From NCBI RefSeq assembly GCF_050873445.1, contig NZ_JBNMIU010000022.1:1-31731 (forward strand): 31,731 nucleotides of DNA, given 5' to 3'. The notes under the pieces were generated by a model. That model had not been told where the DNA came from and ran no database searches. It saw nothing but the letters and a program-made list of their open reading frames with translations. Both the position numbers and the translations under genes were made by a program. This DNA comes from Acidaminococcus sp050873445 (GTDB lineage: Bacteria > Bacillota > Negativicutes > Acidaminococcales > Acidaminococcaceae). Below, in pieces: positions 1-8,263 of the stretch (positions are counted from its first letter, which is position 1; each line of letters begins with the position of its first letter).

Positions 1-93
1 CAGCGTGCAGGCCAGCCCCAGTCAGTCGAAGCCTGGACCACAGTTGGCCGAAGTAGCCGGTACCCGCACCGTCACTTTCCGATTTTCCGTCAT
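1..93 (-). pseudogene. thrB: Homoserine kinase N-terminus with in-frame TGA (partial)
   Basis: Only the first 31 codons lie in the window. The ATG at 93 follows a good ribosome binding site (GAAGGA, about 6 bases upstream) and starts 17 bases after the hom stop. The translation MTENRKVTVRVPATSANCGP continues as GFD, the conserved N-terminal motif of GHMP-family homoserine kinases, which phosphorylate homoserine in threonine synthesis. Codon 24 is TGA, where the family has a small residue such as Ser, Thr or Cys. The frame resumes as LGLACTL, also family-like, so reading frame is preserved and a single base change (TGC or TCA to TGA) is the simplest explanation. It may be a real nonsense mutation, a sequencing error or, much less likely, recoding. 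The rest of the gene is outside the window. Confidence 0.65.
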
Positions 94-110
94 CCGTTTT
101 CCTTCTTCCC

Positions 111-1418
111 TTAGTCCAGCTGATCGTCTTCCACGCGGATGATATTACAGATCCGGGCCACGCAGCTCAGTTTGCTCAGCGCATCGGAAGCCTTGCGCAG
201 GGCAAATTCGGATACTCCGTAGGTAATCACCACGATTTCCGCCAGATTGCCTAGGGCCCGCTTCTGCACAACCGTATTCAGGCTGACCTGATTGTCCCCG
301 AAGGCCTTGGCGATGGTGGCCCAGACGCCGGGCTGATCTTCCACCAGCATCCGGATGTAACAGGGAGAGACGATTTCTTCCGGCGGCAGCATGGGTTTCT
401 GTTCATAGCAGGTACATCCCACCCGGCCCGTACAGCCCTGCAGGATATTCCGCGTGCTTTCGATGATATCGCCGCACACCGCACTGGCAGTGGGCATCCG
501 GCCGGCGCCCCGGCCGAAGAACATGGCTTCGCCCACAGGCTGGCCTTCCACGTACACAGCGTTGAATACATCATTGACCGTAGCCAGCGGATGATCTTTC
601 CGCAGCATGGTAGGATGCACCCGGGCGCTGATGCCCTTGCCTTCCTTCTGCTTGGCGATGCCCAGCAGCTTGATCACGTAGCCCAGTTCGCTGGCGTATT
701 CAATATCCCGAGAAGAAATCTTATCGATACCTTCTACGTACACATCCCCCAGTTCCACCCGGCTGTTGAAGGAAATGGATGCCAGGATGGCGATCTTCCG
801 GGCGGCATCGAACCCACCCACATCGGCAGTGGGGTCACTTTCGGCATATCCCTTGTCCTGGGCTTCCTTCAGCACTTCCGCAAAATCCATATGGTCCTGG
901 GTCATCTTGGTCAGCATGTAGTTGGTAGTACCGTTGATGATCCCCATGATCTTGGTAATCTTATTGGCAGCCAGGCTTTCCTTCAGGGGACGGATGATGG
1001 GGATGCCCCCGGCAACCGCCGCTTCAAACAGGAAATCCACATGGTTCTCCGCAGCCAGTTCGAACAGTTCCTTGCCATAGGAGGCCACCACATCCTTGTT
1101 GGCGGTGACCACGTTCTTGCCGGCCTTTAAGGCGGCTTCCATGTATTCCACAGCCGGATGTTCCCGGCCCATCAGTTCCACCACGATGTCGATGTCCGGA
1201 TCATTGATGATGTCATCAATGTTGTTCGTGGTAACCAGTCTGGGATCCAGGGCCCGGACCTTTTCCGGATGACGGGCCAGCACCTTTTTGATGCAGATAG
1301 GGGTCCCCACTCGTTCCGTGATCAGATCCCGGTTCTGATTCAGGACCAGGATGACGCCGCCGCCTACCGTACCAGCTCCCAAGAGCCCGATGTTGATTTG
1401 TTTTCTTTTGTTCACCAT
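111..1418 (-). CDS. hom: Homoserine dehydrogenase with C-terminal ACT domain
   Basis: The 435-residue protein reduces aspartate semialdehyde to homoserine with NAD(P)H, the branch point to threonine and methionine. The N-terminal Rossmann fold shows GAGTVGGGV (about residues 14-22). The nucleotide-site ANKDVVA and the catalytic-domain motifs GIINGTTNYM and YAESDPTADVGG follow. A C-terminal ACT domain (MLVEDQPGVWATIAKAF, about residues 350-430) usually confers threonine feedback inhibition. The ATG at 1418 was chosen over the one at 1427 because AGGAGG sits 9 bases before the former and directly abuts the latter. It lies between an ACT-domain regulator gene and thrB, a common aspartate-family arrangement. 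Length is typical for the ACT-containing form. Confidence 0.96.
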   Translation of the reverse strand: MVNKRKQINIGLLGAGTVGGGVILVLNQNRDLITERVGTPICIKKVLARHPEKVRALDPRLVTTNNIDDIINDPDIDIVVELMGREHPAVEYMEAALKAGKNVVTANKDVVASYGKELFELAAENHVDFLFEAAVAGGIPIIRPLKESLAANKITKIMGIINGTTNYMLTKMTQDHMDFAEVLKEAQDKGYAESDPTADVGGFDAARKIAILASISFNSRVELGDVYVEGIDKISSRDIEYASELGYVIKLLGIAKQKEGKGISARVHPTMLRKDHPLATVNDVFNAVYVEGQPVGEAMFFGRGAGRMPTASAVCGDIIESTRNILQGCTGRVGCTCYEQKPMLPPEEIVSPCYIRMLVEDQPGVWATIAKAFGDNQVSLNTVVQKRALGNLAEIVVITYGVSEFALRKASDALSKLSCVARICNIIRVEDDQLD

Positions 1419-1440
1419 ACCCCTCATCCTCCTGGTGCAT

Positions 1441-1474
1441 AAGGGCTGCCACAGGGGCAGCCCGATGATTTTTT
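1441..1474 (+). terminator. Hairpin with T-run between ACT gene and hom
   Basis: An 8-bp perfect stem (1443-1450 with 1456-1463, loop ACAGG) is followed on the + strand by GATGATTTTTT. As an intrinsic terminator it points rightward, where no gene is transcribed. On the leftward transcript the A-run comes before the stem and there is no U-tract after it, so it more likely acts as an RNA structure or processing site in the ACT-gene/hom junction, just upstream of the hom ribosome binding site. Confidence 0.4.
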
Positions 1475-1479
1475 ATATA

Positions 1480-1505
1480 GTCACTTGTCTCTGGTTTCCA
1501 GTCTC
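1480..1505. repeat. Dispersed intergenic repeat, copy A (shortened)
   Basis: The segment begins GTCACTTGTCTCTGGTTTCC and continues AGTCTC. It shares the GTCACTNGTC start and the following CTGG...CCAG part with copies at 3117, 21337 and 22861 (last one inverted). It directly follows the stop codon of the ACT-domain gene and lies beside a hairpin. Confidence 0.4.
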
Positions 1506-1979
1506 TTAATCCACCTGCCCCAGCACATCCAGGCGTTTGACGCCGTCGATGAGCCGCAGCTTGTCCAGCAGCGCTTCCATGTCGATGCTCAGGTACTTGG
1601 TCTCCACCGCAATGGTGGTGTTGGCCACACCCTGCAGGGGTACGCCCTGGTTGATGGTGATCACGCTGCCCCCATCGGCCGCGATGTTGTTCAGCACACT
1701 GCTCAGCACGCCCGGTTTGTGTTCCAGCAGCAGGGAAATGGTGATGACCTTTTCCTTACTGGCATCGTAGAACGGGAACACGTAATCCTTATATTTATAG
1801 TAGGCACTCCGGCTCAGGCCCACTTTATTCACTGCCTCATTGACGGTCTTCATCTTGCCCCGTTTCAGGATTTCCTTGACCAGGATGGTCTTCTTGATGG
1901 CTTCCGGGAGGATTTCCTCTCTCACCAGATAAAACTCGGATTTTTTCTCGTTTTTGTTATCGTCTTTGTTGATTGCCAT
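1506..1979 (-). CDS. pheB: UPF0735-type ACT domain protein
   Basis: This 157-residue protein matches the PheB/UPF0735 layout. An N-terminal helical segment begins FYLVREEILPEAIKKTILVK, followed by a helix-turn-helix-like stretch (VNEAVNKVGLSRSAYYKYKD). A C-terminal ACT domain follows (VITISLLLEHKPGVLSSVLN...GGSVITINQ). ACT domains bind amino acids, so a regulatory role over the adjacent hom/thrB genes is inferred, not shown. The start at 1979 gives the usual family length; an in-frame ATG at 2000 with a GTGAGG upstream is an alternative. It has its own promoter (-10 at 2028-2033), so hom and thrB are probably expressed from it. Confidence 0.88.
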   Translation of the reverse strand: MAINKDDNKNEKKSEFYLVREEILPEAIKKTILVKEILKRGKMKTVNEAVNKVGLSRSAYYKYKDYVFPFYDASKEKVITISLLLEHKPGVLSSVLNNIAADGGSVITINQGVPLQGVANTTIAVETKYLSIDMEALLDKLRLIDGVKRLDVLGQVD

Positions 1980-2027
1980 CTGTCCATCTATCCTTTCCAT
2001 AAGAATTTTAATCCTCACTAGGTAGAC

Positions 2028-2056
2028 ATTATACCATAGACTTTCGAAATTTGCTA
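2028..2056 (-). promoter_or_regulatory. Promoter of ACT-domain/hom/thrB unit
   Basis: A perfect TATAAT (2028-2033) with an extended -10 TG one base upstream (TATGGTATAAT). The -35 hexamer at 17-bp spacing (TAGCAA) is poor, as expected for an extended -10 promoter. It sits in the gap between the gpsA stop and the ACT gene; the start point would fall near 2021. Confidence 0.6.
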
Positions 2057-2064
2057 CCTTTTTG

Positions 2065-3057
2065 TTACTCTTTCTTGGCACTCCTCTTCATCAGGGCCTG
2101 GATGGCATCCGTTACCTGTCTGTGCTCGAATAAGACTTCATACAGCTGTTCGATGATGGGCATCTCCACCTGATGGCTGCGGGCCAGTTCCCGTACCACC
2201 GGCGTGGCGTTGATCCCCTCGATGACCATCTTCGTCCCCCCGGTGATCTCCTCTAGGGTCTTCCCCCTGGCCAGTGCGTACCCGGCAGACCGGTTCCGGC
2301 TCAGAGGACTGGTACAGGTGGCGATCAAATCACCCACTCCCGCCAGGCCGAAGAAGGTAGCCCTGTGGGCCCCCAGCTTCACCCCCAGGCGTGTCAGCTC
2401 TGCCAGGCCCCGGGTAATGAGCCCGGCCTGGGCGTTCTCTCCGAAGCCCAGCCCGGAAAGCATACCGCCCACCAGTGCAATACAGTTCTTTACACAGCCG
2501 CACAGTTCCACTCCGATCAGATCGGTGGAGGTATACGGACGGAAATATCCGTTCATAAAGCACTTCTGCAGGAATCTGGCTTCCTTCATCTCTTTGCAGG
2601 CAATCACTGTAGCCGCCGGCTGTTTCTGGGCAATTTCCCGGGCCAGGTTGGGCCCGCTGAGGGCCGCAATGGCACGGGCACAGGGGAAGGTTTCCTCCAG
2701 GATGTCCGTCATCAGCTTGTGGGTAGAAAGATCAAAACCCTTGGTACAGGTGAGCAGCACCGTATCACGACAGTCGGTAAGCTCCGCCACCTGCCGGGCA
2801 ATGGCTGCCATGCCCTTGCTGGGCACTACGAACACCAGGACGGCAGCACCGGTGGCCGCTTCGGCCAGGCTGCTGGTCACTGTAATGGCCGGGTTCAGCT
2901 TGAAATCGGGCAGATAATCCGCATTGCAGCGGGTCTTTTGGATGCGGGCAGCCTTTTCAGGGTTCCTGGCCCAGAGAAAAACACAGTGCCCGTTGTCTGC
3001 CAGGATCTGGGCCAGTACAGTACCCCAGCTTCCCGCTCCGATAACCGATAGTTTCAT
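2065..3057 (-). CDS. gpsA: NAD(P)-dependent glycerol-3-phosphate dehydrogenase
   Basis: The 330-residue cytosolic enzyme reduces dihydroxyacetone phosphate to sn-glycerol-3-phosphate, the backbone precursor for phospholipids. The N-terminal dinucleotide site is GAGSWGTVLAQ (residues 7-17). The catalytic lysine is expected in CVKNCIALVGG, and the C-terminal family signature is ENAQAGLITRGLAELTRLG. The start at 3057 has AAAGGAG about 11 bases upstream; an upstream in-frame ATG (3111) would read through a terminator hairpin and is rejected. plsY, which uses the product, lies just upstream but is separated by an intrinsic terminator. Confidence 0.96.
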   Translation of the reverse strand: MKLSVIGAGSWGTVLAQILADNGHCVFLWARNPEKAARIQKTRCNADYLPDFKLNPAITVTSSLAEAATGAAVLVFVVPSKGMAAIARQVAELTDCRDTVLLTCTKGFDLSTHKLMTDILEETFPCARAIAALSGPNLAREIAQKQPAATVIACKEMKEARFLQKCFMNGYFRPYTSTDLIGVELCGCVKNCIALVGGMLSGLGFGENAQAGLITRGLAELTRLGVKLGAHRATFFGLAGVGDLIATCTSPLSRNRSAGYALARGKTLEEITGGTKMVIEGINATPVVRELARSHQVEMPIIEQLYEVLFEHRQVTDAIQALMKRSAKKE

Positions 3058-3081
3058 AATGGATTCGTCTCCTTTACATGG

Positions 3082-3116
3082 AAAAAGGGGTGTGAAAAAA
3101 TTCTTTTTCACACCCC
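3082..3116 (-). terminator. Intrinsic terminator after plsY, before gpsA
   Basis: A 13-bp perfect stem (GGGGTGTGAAAAA paired with its complement, 3087-3116, loop about 4) is followed leftward by TTTTT (3082-3086). It ends the long M50-protease-to-plsY unit. Only about 25 bases separate it from the gpsA ATG, leaving room for a ribosome binding site but not a promoter. Confidence 0.88.
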
Positions 3117-3146
3117 GTCACTCGTCTCCAGCCGCCAGGCACCAGT
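3117..3146. repeat. Dispersed intergenic repeat, copy B
   Basis: It begins GTCACTCGTCTCCAG and ends GGCACCAGT. It shares the GTCACTNGTC start and CACCAG end with the 30-bp copy at 21337-21366, at the same spacing. It lies between the plsY stop codon and its terminator. Confidence 0.45.
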
Positions 3147-3163
3147 GACCCATGCCTGGTCCG

Positions 3164-3769
3164 TCAGCCTTTCTTCAGATGTCCCTGCCTGATCTTGCTT
3201 TCCGTCCCGTTCTTCAGCCGGATCATGTTCTGGTAATGACGGGCCACCACCATGATGGCACACAGCCCCACAAACACCACCAGACGCCAGTCGTACCCCA
3301 GGTACCAGGCGGACAGGGGTGCCGCAATGGCCGCCAGGATGGATCCCAGGGACACATACCGGGTGACGAACACGGTAGCCAGCCAGATGGTCAGGGCAAA
3401 CACCGCCACCTCGGGCATGAAATACAGTAAAATGCCCAGGCCCGTGGCCACGCCCTTGCCTCCCCGGAACCTGCACATCCAGGAAAAGCTGTGGCCCACA
3501 ATGGCAAATACGGCACACACCAGGAGCACCGTCAGATCACTGGAAACGAAATGGTTCACCAGGTACAGGGCCAGCACCCCTTTCAGCAGGTCTCCCAGCA
3601 GTACGAATGAAGCCATCCGGGCGCCCACCGTACGGAACACGTTGGTGGCCCCGATGTTATGGCTGCCGTAATCCCGGATGTCGATGCCGCACACCATTTT
3701 TACCAGCAGCAGGCCGCAGGAAACAGACCCCAGCAGATATCCGATGAGTGCACTCCATACATAGTCCAT
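3164..3769 (-). CDS. plsY: Glycerol-3-phosphate acyltransferase, PlsY family
   Basis: The 201-residue polytopic membrane enzyme transfers an acyl group from acyl-phosphate to glycerol-3-phosphate, the first acylation in phosphatidic acid synthesis. Family loops are clear: GSVSCGLLLVK near residue 15, the GSHNIGATNVFRTVG glycine loop, and FRGGKGVATGLG (phosphate-binding). About five hydrophobic segments fit the known topology. It starts 15 bases after the der stop, so it is translated from the same message. The product feeds PlsC, encoded about 4.5 kb upstream in the same run of genes. Confidence 0.96.
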   Translation of the reverse strand: MDYVWSALIGYLLGSVSCGLLLVKMVCGIDIRDYGSHNIGATNVFRTVGARMASFVLLGDLLKGVLALYLVNHFVSSDLTVLLVCAVFAIVGHSFSWMCRFRGGKGVATGLGILLYFMPEVAVFALTIWLATVFVTRYVSLGSILAAIAAPLSAWYLGYDWRLVVFVGLCAIMVVARHYQNMIRLKNGTESKIRQGHLKKG

Positions 3770-3784
3770 GATCGTTCCCCGTCC

Positions 3785-5116
3785 TTATGCCTCGTCCTCG
3801 TTTTTGCCCCGGACGATGATGTTGATGGGCGTGCCCTTGAACCCGAAGGCTTCCCGCAGTTGGTTTTCCAGATACCGCTGGTAGGAGAAGTGCATGATTT
3901 CCGGTTCGTTGCAGAAAATCACGAACGTGGGCGGCTTCACCTTCACCTGGGTGGTGTACAGGATCTTCAGCCGTTTGCCCTTTTCCATGGGCGGCTGGTT
4001 CATGGCCACGGCATCGATGACCACCTGGTTCAATACGCTGGTAGCAACCCGCATGGAGTTCGCTTCAGCGGCGTCCTTGATCATCTCCGGCAGCCGACTG
4101 ATCCGCTGCTGGGTCAGGGCGGACACGTACACCACATTGGCGTAGGGCATGAAGATCAGTTCATTGCGGATCTTCTTGGTAAATTCTTCCGTACTCATCA
4201 CGGTCTTGTTGGGATACAGATCCCACTTGTTCACCACGATCACGATGCCTTTGCCTGCTTCGTGGGCATAGCCGGCGATTTTCTTGTCCTGGTCCGTGAT
4301 GCCTTCCACGGCGTTCAGCACCAGCAGCACCACATCGCTGCGGTCCACAGCCCGCAGGGTGCGGATGATGGAATATTTTTCGATGGGTTCATCGACCTTG
4401 CCTTTCCGGCGCATGCCAGCCGTATCGATGAACAGATAAGTCTGGCCGTCCTTTTCCACAGGTACGTCGATGGCGTCCCTGGTGGTACCGGCCACATCGC
4501 TGACGATGCTCCGGGTCTGGCCGATGATGTCATTGAAGATGGAAGATTTGCCCACGTTGGGCCGGCCGATGATGGCCACCTTGATCACATCTTCGTCATC
4601 ATCGTCGTCTTCCCCTTCTTTGGGGAATTTCTCCACGATGGCATCCAGCAGGTCCCCTAAATTCAATTTATTGGAAGCGGAAATCAGGTAGGGTTCCCCG
4701 ATCCCCAGATTATAGAATTCGTAGGCTTCGGCTTCCTGCTTGGGGGTATCCGCCTTGTTCACGGCCAGGATCACCGGCTTTTTGGACTGGCGTAGCAATT
4801 TGGCCACTTCCATATCGTCAGTGGTGATGCCCGTCCGGGCATCGCACACGAACAGGATCACATCCGCTTCCCGGATGGCGATTTCCGCCTGTTCCCGGAT
4901 GGAAACGGCAATGGAATCCGTATTCTGCATCTCGATACCACCAGTATCCACCATGGTGAATTTCCGGTCCAGCCATTCAGCCTCGGCATAGAGACGGTCA
5001 CGGGTCACGCCGGGCGTATCTTCCACAATGGAAATCCGGCTGTCGGCAAATATATTAAATAGTGTTGATTTGCCGACGTTGGGTCTGCCGACAATGGCAA
5101 CTATGGGTTTGCTCAT
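3785..5116 (-). CDS. der: Ribosome-assembly GTPase Der (EngA)
   Basis: The 443-residue protein has the diagnostic tandem GTPase domains. The first has GRPNVGKSTLF, DTPGVTRD, DTGG and NKAD; the second (from about residue 178) has GRPNVGKSSIF, DTAGMRRKGK and NKWD. A short acidic linker (GEDDDDDED) joins them, and a C-terminal KH-like domain completes the family layout. Der acts in late assembly of the 50S subunit. A ribosome binding site (GAGGAA) precedes the ATG, and the fni stop lies 24 bases upstream. Confidence 0.98.
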   Translation of the reverse strand: MSKPIVAIVGRPNVGKSTLFNIFADSRISIVEDTPGVTRDRLYAEAEWLDRKFTMVDTGGIEMQNTDSIAVSIREQAEIAIREADVILFVCDARTGITTDDMEVAKLLRQSKKPVILAVNKADTPKQEAEAYEFYNLGIGEPYLISASNKLNLGDLLDAIVEKFPKEGEDDDDDEDVIKVAIIGRPNVGKSSIFNDIIGQTRSIVSDVAGTTRDAIDVPVEKDGQTYLFIDTAGMRRKGKVDEPIEKYSIIRTLRAVDRSDVVLLVLNAVEGITDQDKKIAGYAHEAGKGIVIVVNKWDLYPNKTVMSTEEFTKKIRNELIFMPYANVVYVSALTQQRISRLPEMIKDAAEANSMRVATSVLNQVVIDAVAMNQPPMEKGKRLKILYTTQVKVKPPTFVIFCNEPEIMHFSYQRYLENQLREAFGFKGTPINIIVRGKNEDEA

Positions 5117-5140
5117 GGAATGTTCCTCTTTCGTTCTTCT

Positions 5141-6184
5141 TCATTTTTTCCCGTAGGAAAAAGAGTGCAGGGCCGCAGCCAGGTTTCCGGTTACATAGAA
5201 CCGCACCTGCCGCAGCTGCCCCACCTCTGTACACCCGGTGAGGGTGTAGAAATCCTTCACGGCCTCCTGCAGCCGCCCGATCCAGTCGATGGTATAGCGG
5301 GTCCCCCGTTCCTGGACTAAACGGAGGATATTTCCGGCCATCCCCACTGCATTGGCGCCCAATACCTGGGCTTTGAATACATCGAGAGCGCTCCGGATTC
5401 CTCCGGAAGCGATGATACCCTGCTGCCAGCCCCAGGTCTCTGCCACTTCGCACAGGGACAAGGCGGACGGGATGCCCCACCGGGACAGTTCTCCGTTCCC
5501 TTCCGGGTAGCGGCAGGTTTCGATGGCCGGGAAGTTGGTGCCTCCGGCGCCGCCGGTATCCACAATGGTTACCCCGGCCTCCAGCAGCTTCTTTGCGTCT
5601 TCCCGTTCCATCCCGCAGCCGGTTTCTTTTACGATCACCGGCACGGTAAGGCTGCGGCAGATTTCACTGATCTGCTCCAGCCAGCAGGAAAAATCCCGAT
5701 CCCCTTCTTCCATGGCCAGTTCCTGGGCACTGTTCAGATGGATCTGCAGTGCCTGGGCTTCCAGCATGTCCACAGCCCGCTGAGCTTCGTCCGGGGTGGC
5801 CAGCGCACTCACGTTGGCAAACAGCACCCCTTCTGGATCGGTCCTGCGGACAATGGTAAAGGTGTCTTCATGCAAGCCCCTGCGTACAGCCCCGTACTGG
5901 GACCCCACTGCCATGGCGCAGCCCGTTTCCCGGGCCACCACGGCCAGCTTTTCGTTGATGCGCTTCACCCCATCGGCCCCGCCCGTGATGGCGTTGATGA
6001 TGATGGGCGAAGCAAGGGTCCCCACCCCGGGCAGGCTGGTGGAAAGATCCACTTTCCGCCGGTCCACCTGGGGAAGGCACCGATGCAGCACCTGCACATC
6101 AGAAAAGCCGGTGGCGCAAGGACCATCGTCAAGGTGCAGGGCATACTTGATATGATCGATTTTACGGCTCTCCCGGCTTTTCAT
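5141..6184 (-). CDS. fni: Type 2 isopentenyl-diphosphate delta-isomerase
   Basis: The 347-residue FMN- and NADPH-dependent enzyme interconverts isopentenyl and dimethylallyl diphosphate. Family motifs include RKIDHIKYAL at the N-terminus, INAITGGADGVKRIN, a VKETGCGM strand, DTGGAGGTNF and the phosphate/FMN-binding ASGGIRSALDVFKA near the C-terminus. It sits immediately downstream of ispH, which makes both isomers in the MEP pathway, so the pair sets the IPP/DMAPP balance. The gap to the upstream gene is 36 bases, consistent with one operon. Confidence 0.95.
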   Translation of the reverse strand: MKSRESRKIDHIKYALHLDDGPCATGFSDVQVLHRCLPQVDRRKVDLSTSLPGVGTLASPIIINAITGGADGVKRINEKLAVVARETGCAMAVGSQYGAVRRGLHEDTFTIVRRTDPEGVLFANVSALATPDEAQRAVDMLEAQALQIHLNSAQELAMEEGDRDFSCWLEQISEICRSLTVPVIVKETGCGMEREDAKKLLEAGVTIVDTGGAGGTNFPAIETCRYPEGNGELSRWGIPSALSLCEVAETWGWQQGIIASGGIRSALDVFKAQVLGANAVGMAGNILRLVQERGTRYTIDWIGRLQEAVKDFYTLTGCTEVGQLRQVRFYVTGNLAAALHSFSYGKK

Positions 6185-6220
6185 GAGTTATGATCCTCTC
6201 TTACGAGATCTTGTCAGATC

Positions 6221-8263
6221 TTATTTACGGGCTTCAGCTTCTGCTTCTGCCAGTTTTTCGCCCAGATCCTGGGACAGAGCACCTTTTTTGCCCAGATATT
6301 GACGCATTTCAGCTTTTTCAGCGTCTTCCTTGGCTTTGGTGATGCTCAGAGCGATCTTCTTGTGTTCGGTATCTACACGCAGGACTTTGACTTTGACTTC
6401 CTGGCCGATTTCCAGAACATCTTCCGGTTTTTCAATGCGCTGTTCAGCGATTTCGGAGATGTGGATCATGCCTTCGTTTTTGTCGTTCAGTTTTACGATA
6501 GCGCCGAAGGGCAGGAACCGTACCACGTTACCGGTTACAACATCGCCGACTTTGAACTGTTTGGCAGCGGTCACCCAGGGATCTTCCTGCAGAGCCTTGA
6601 TGGACAGGCTGATGCGGCCTTTTTCTTCATCCAGGCCTTTGATGTAGACGTTGACTTTGTCGCCGACTTTGTACAGATCAGCCGGTTTTACGCTGCGATC
6701 CCAGGACACTTCAGAGATGTGCACCAGGCCCTGTACCATGGGAGCGATTTCCACGAACATACCGAAGTCAACAATGCTCTTGATGGTGCCTTCGACGGTT
6801 TCGCCTTCATGGAAGGTCTGGAAAGCTTTTTCCAGGGCTTCATGGCGTTCTTCTTCCCGTTTGGCTCTTTCTTCCTTCCAAGCAGCGTTCTTGGCAGCCC
6901 GTTCTTCACGCAGAACGTTTCTGCGGGAGAATACCAGACGTTTCTTTTCCGGATTGATTTCCAGCAGAGAAACTTCCAGATCTTTGCCTTCATATTCTTT
7001 TACATCGTCCACATGCTTCAGATCCAGGTGAGAAGCGGGGACGAAACCGGTCAGTCCTTCGTAGGAAACGGTCAGGCCGCCTTTCACAGCCCGCAGGCCC
7101 TTTACGTGGACGGTCTTCTTGTCAGCCAGTTGTTCCGGCAGTTTCAGCCATGCCTGATCAGCTTCAGCCTTGGTCTTGCTCAGGACAACCAGACCATCCT
7201 GGTTTTCGCTGGCGATGACTTTCAGGGTAACCTTGTCGCCCGGTTTTACAGTAGGGGCAACGGTATCTTTGGTGCCACCCACAGTCCATTGATCGAATGC
7301 AACAGACCCTTCGCTCTGATAACCGAAGTCCACAACGACCTCGTCATCGGTTACTTCTACAACAGTGGCATCCACAATCATGCCAATGTGCAGTTTCATG
7401 CATTCCTGTTCGCCCAGCAAGCTTTCCATCGTTTCCATAGTTCCAATAGCCTCCTCAATAATTTCCTGCGGCGTCGATGCGCCAGCAGTGATGCCAATTT
7501 TATGTGCTCCGGCCAGCATTGGTCCAGTGATCTCGCTGGCGTCCTGCAAAAGATAGGAACGGGGATTGATTTCCCTGGCCAGTTCCCACAGGTGTCTGGT
7601 GTTCGCGCTGTTCTTGCCGCCAAACACAAAGAAAGCATCTGTTTTCCCAGCCAGCTGCCGTGCGGCAGCCTGTCGTTCTGCGGTGGCAGTGCAAATGGTT
7701 CGCACGACTTTATAGTCGCCCGGACGTTTCTCCTGAGCCATTCGAAGCAGAAGGTTAAACTTCTCAGCTTCAAAAGTCGTCTGACTGACTACCCCAAACT
7801 TATCTTTTTCAGGAAGAGATCCAAGATCATCGGGTGTTTCGATGACCACAGAATCACTGCCTGCCCAAGCCTTGATACTTTGCACCTCAGGATGACGCTT
7901 TTCCCCAATAATGATTACGAAACGGCCTTCCCTTGCCAGTTCAGCAGCCGTTTTCTGTGCTTTCCGCACATGAGGACAAGTGGCATCGATGATGTTCAGC
8001 CCCCGGCGCTCCGCCTCCTCATAAAGAGCGGGCCCCACGCCGTGGGAACGGAATATGACTATATCACCAGCCGCGAAATCAGCCAGCTTCTCCTTACATT
8101 GTACACCTTGTTGTCGCAGTTTCTCAACAACACGGGGATTATGAACCAATTCACCCAGAGTGGCAATACTATCATTATACCCTTTTGTTTGCAGTTCTGC
8201 AACGTGTATTGCTCTTTTTACGCCATAACAAAAGCCACAGGGGTCTGCCACATAGATTTTCAT
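6221..8263 (-). CDS. ispH: HMBPP reductase (IspH) fused to ribosomal protein S1
   Basis: This 680-residue protein joins two normally separate functions. Residues 1 to about 285 are IspH, the iron-sulfur enzyme that makes IPP and DMAPP in the last MEP step. Cluster cysteines are in CGFCYGV, ATCPHV and RTICTAT, with GVVSQTTF between them. From about residue 290 follow four S1 RNA-binding repeats, for example VDATVVEVTDDEVVVDFGYQ, GTIKSIVDFGMFVEIAPMVQ and GNVVRFLPFGAIVKLNDKNE. S1 domains help mRNA bind the 30S subunit. Such fusions are known in clostridia-related lineages. The ATG at 8263 overlaps the plsC stop (TGATG), so translation is coupled. A Met near the junction could allow separate S1 synthesis; this is untested. 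Confidence 0.95.
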   Translation of the reverse strand: MKIYVADPCGFCYGVKRAIHVAELQTKGYNDSIATLGELVHNPRVVEKLRQQGVQCKEKLADFAAGDIVIFRSHGVGPALYEEAERRGLNIIDATCPHVRKAQKTAAELAREGRFVIIIGEKRHPEVQSIKAWAGSDSVVIETPDDLGSLPEKDKFGVVSQTTFEAEKFNLLLRMAQEKRPGDYKVVRTICTATAERQAAARQLAGKTDAFFVFGGKNSANTRHLWELAREINPRSYLLQDASEITGPMLAGAHKIGITAGASTPQEIIEEAIGTMETMESLLGEQECMKLHIGMIVDATVVEVTDDEVVVDFGYQSEGSVAFDQWTVGGTKDTVAPTVKPGDKVTLKVIASENQDGLVVLSKTKAEADQAWLKLPEQLADKKTVHVKGLRAVKGGLTVSYEGLTGFVPASHLDLKHVDDVKEYEGKDLEVSLLEINPEKKRLVFSRRNVLREERAAKNAAWKEERAKREEERHEALEKAFQTFHEGETVEGTIKSIVDFGMFVEIAPMVQGLVHISEVSWDRSVKPADLYKVGDKVNVYIKGLDEEKGRISLSIKALQEDPWVTAAKQFKVGDVVTGNVVRFLPFGAIVKLNDKNEGMIHISEIAEQRIEKPEDVLEIGQEVKVKVLRVDTEHKKIALSITKAKEDAEKAEMRQYLGKKGALSQDLGEKLAEAEAEARK

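Noticed and set aside
1..93. Selenocysteine at the thrB TGA
   Set aside because: Homoserine kinases are not known selenoproteins, and no convincing SECIS hairpin can be seen in the 21 bases available after the TGA.
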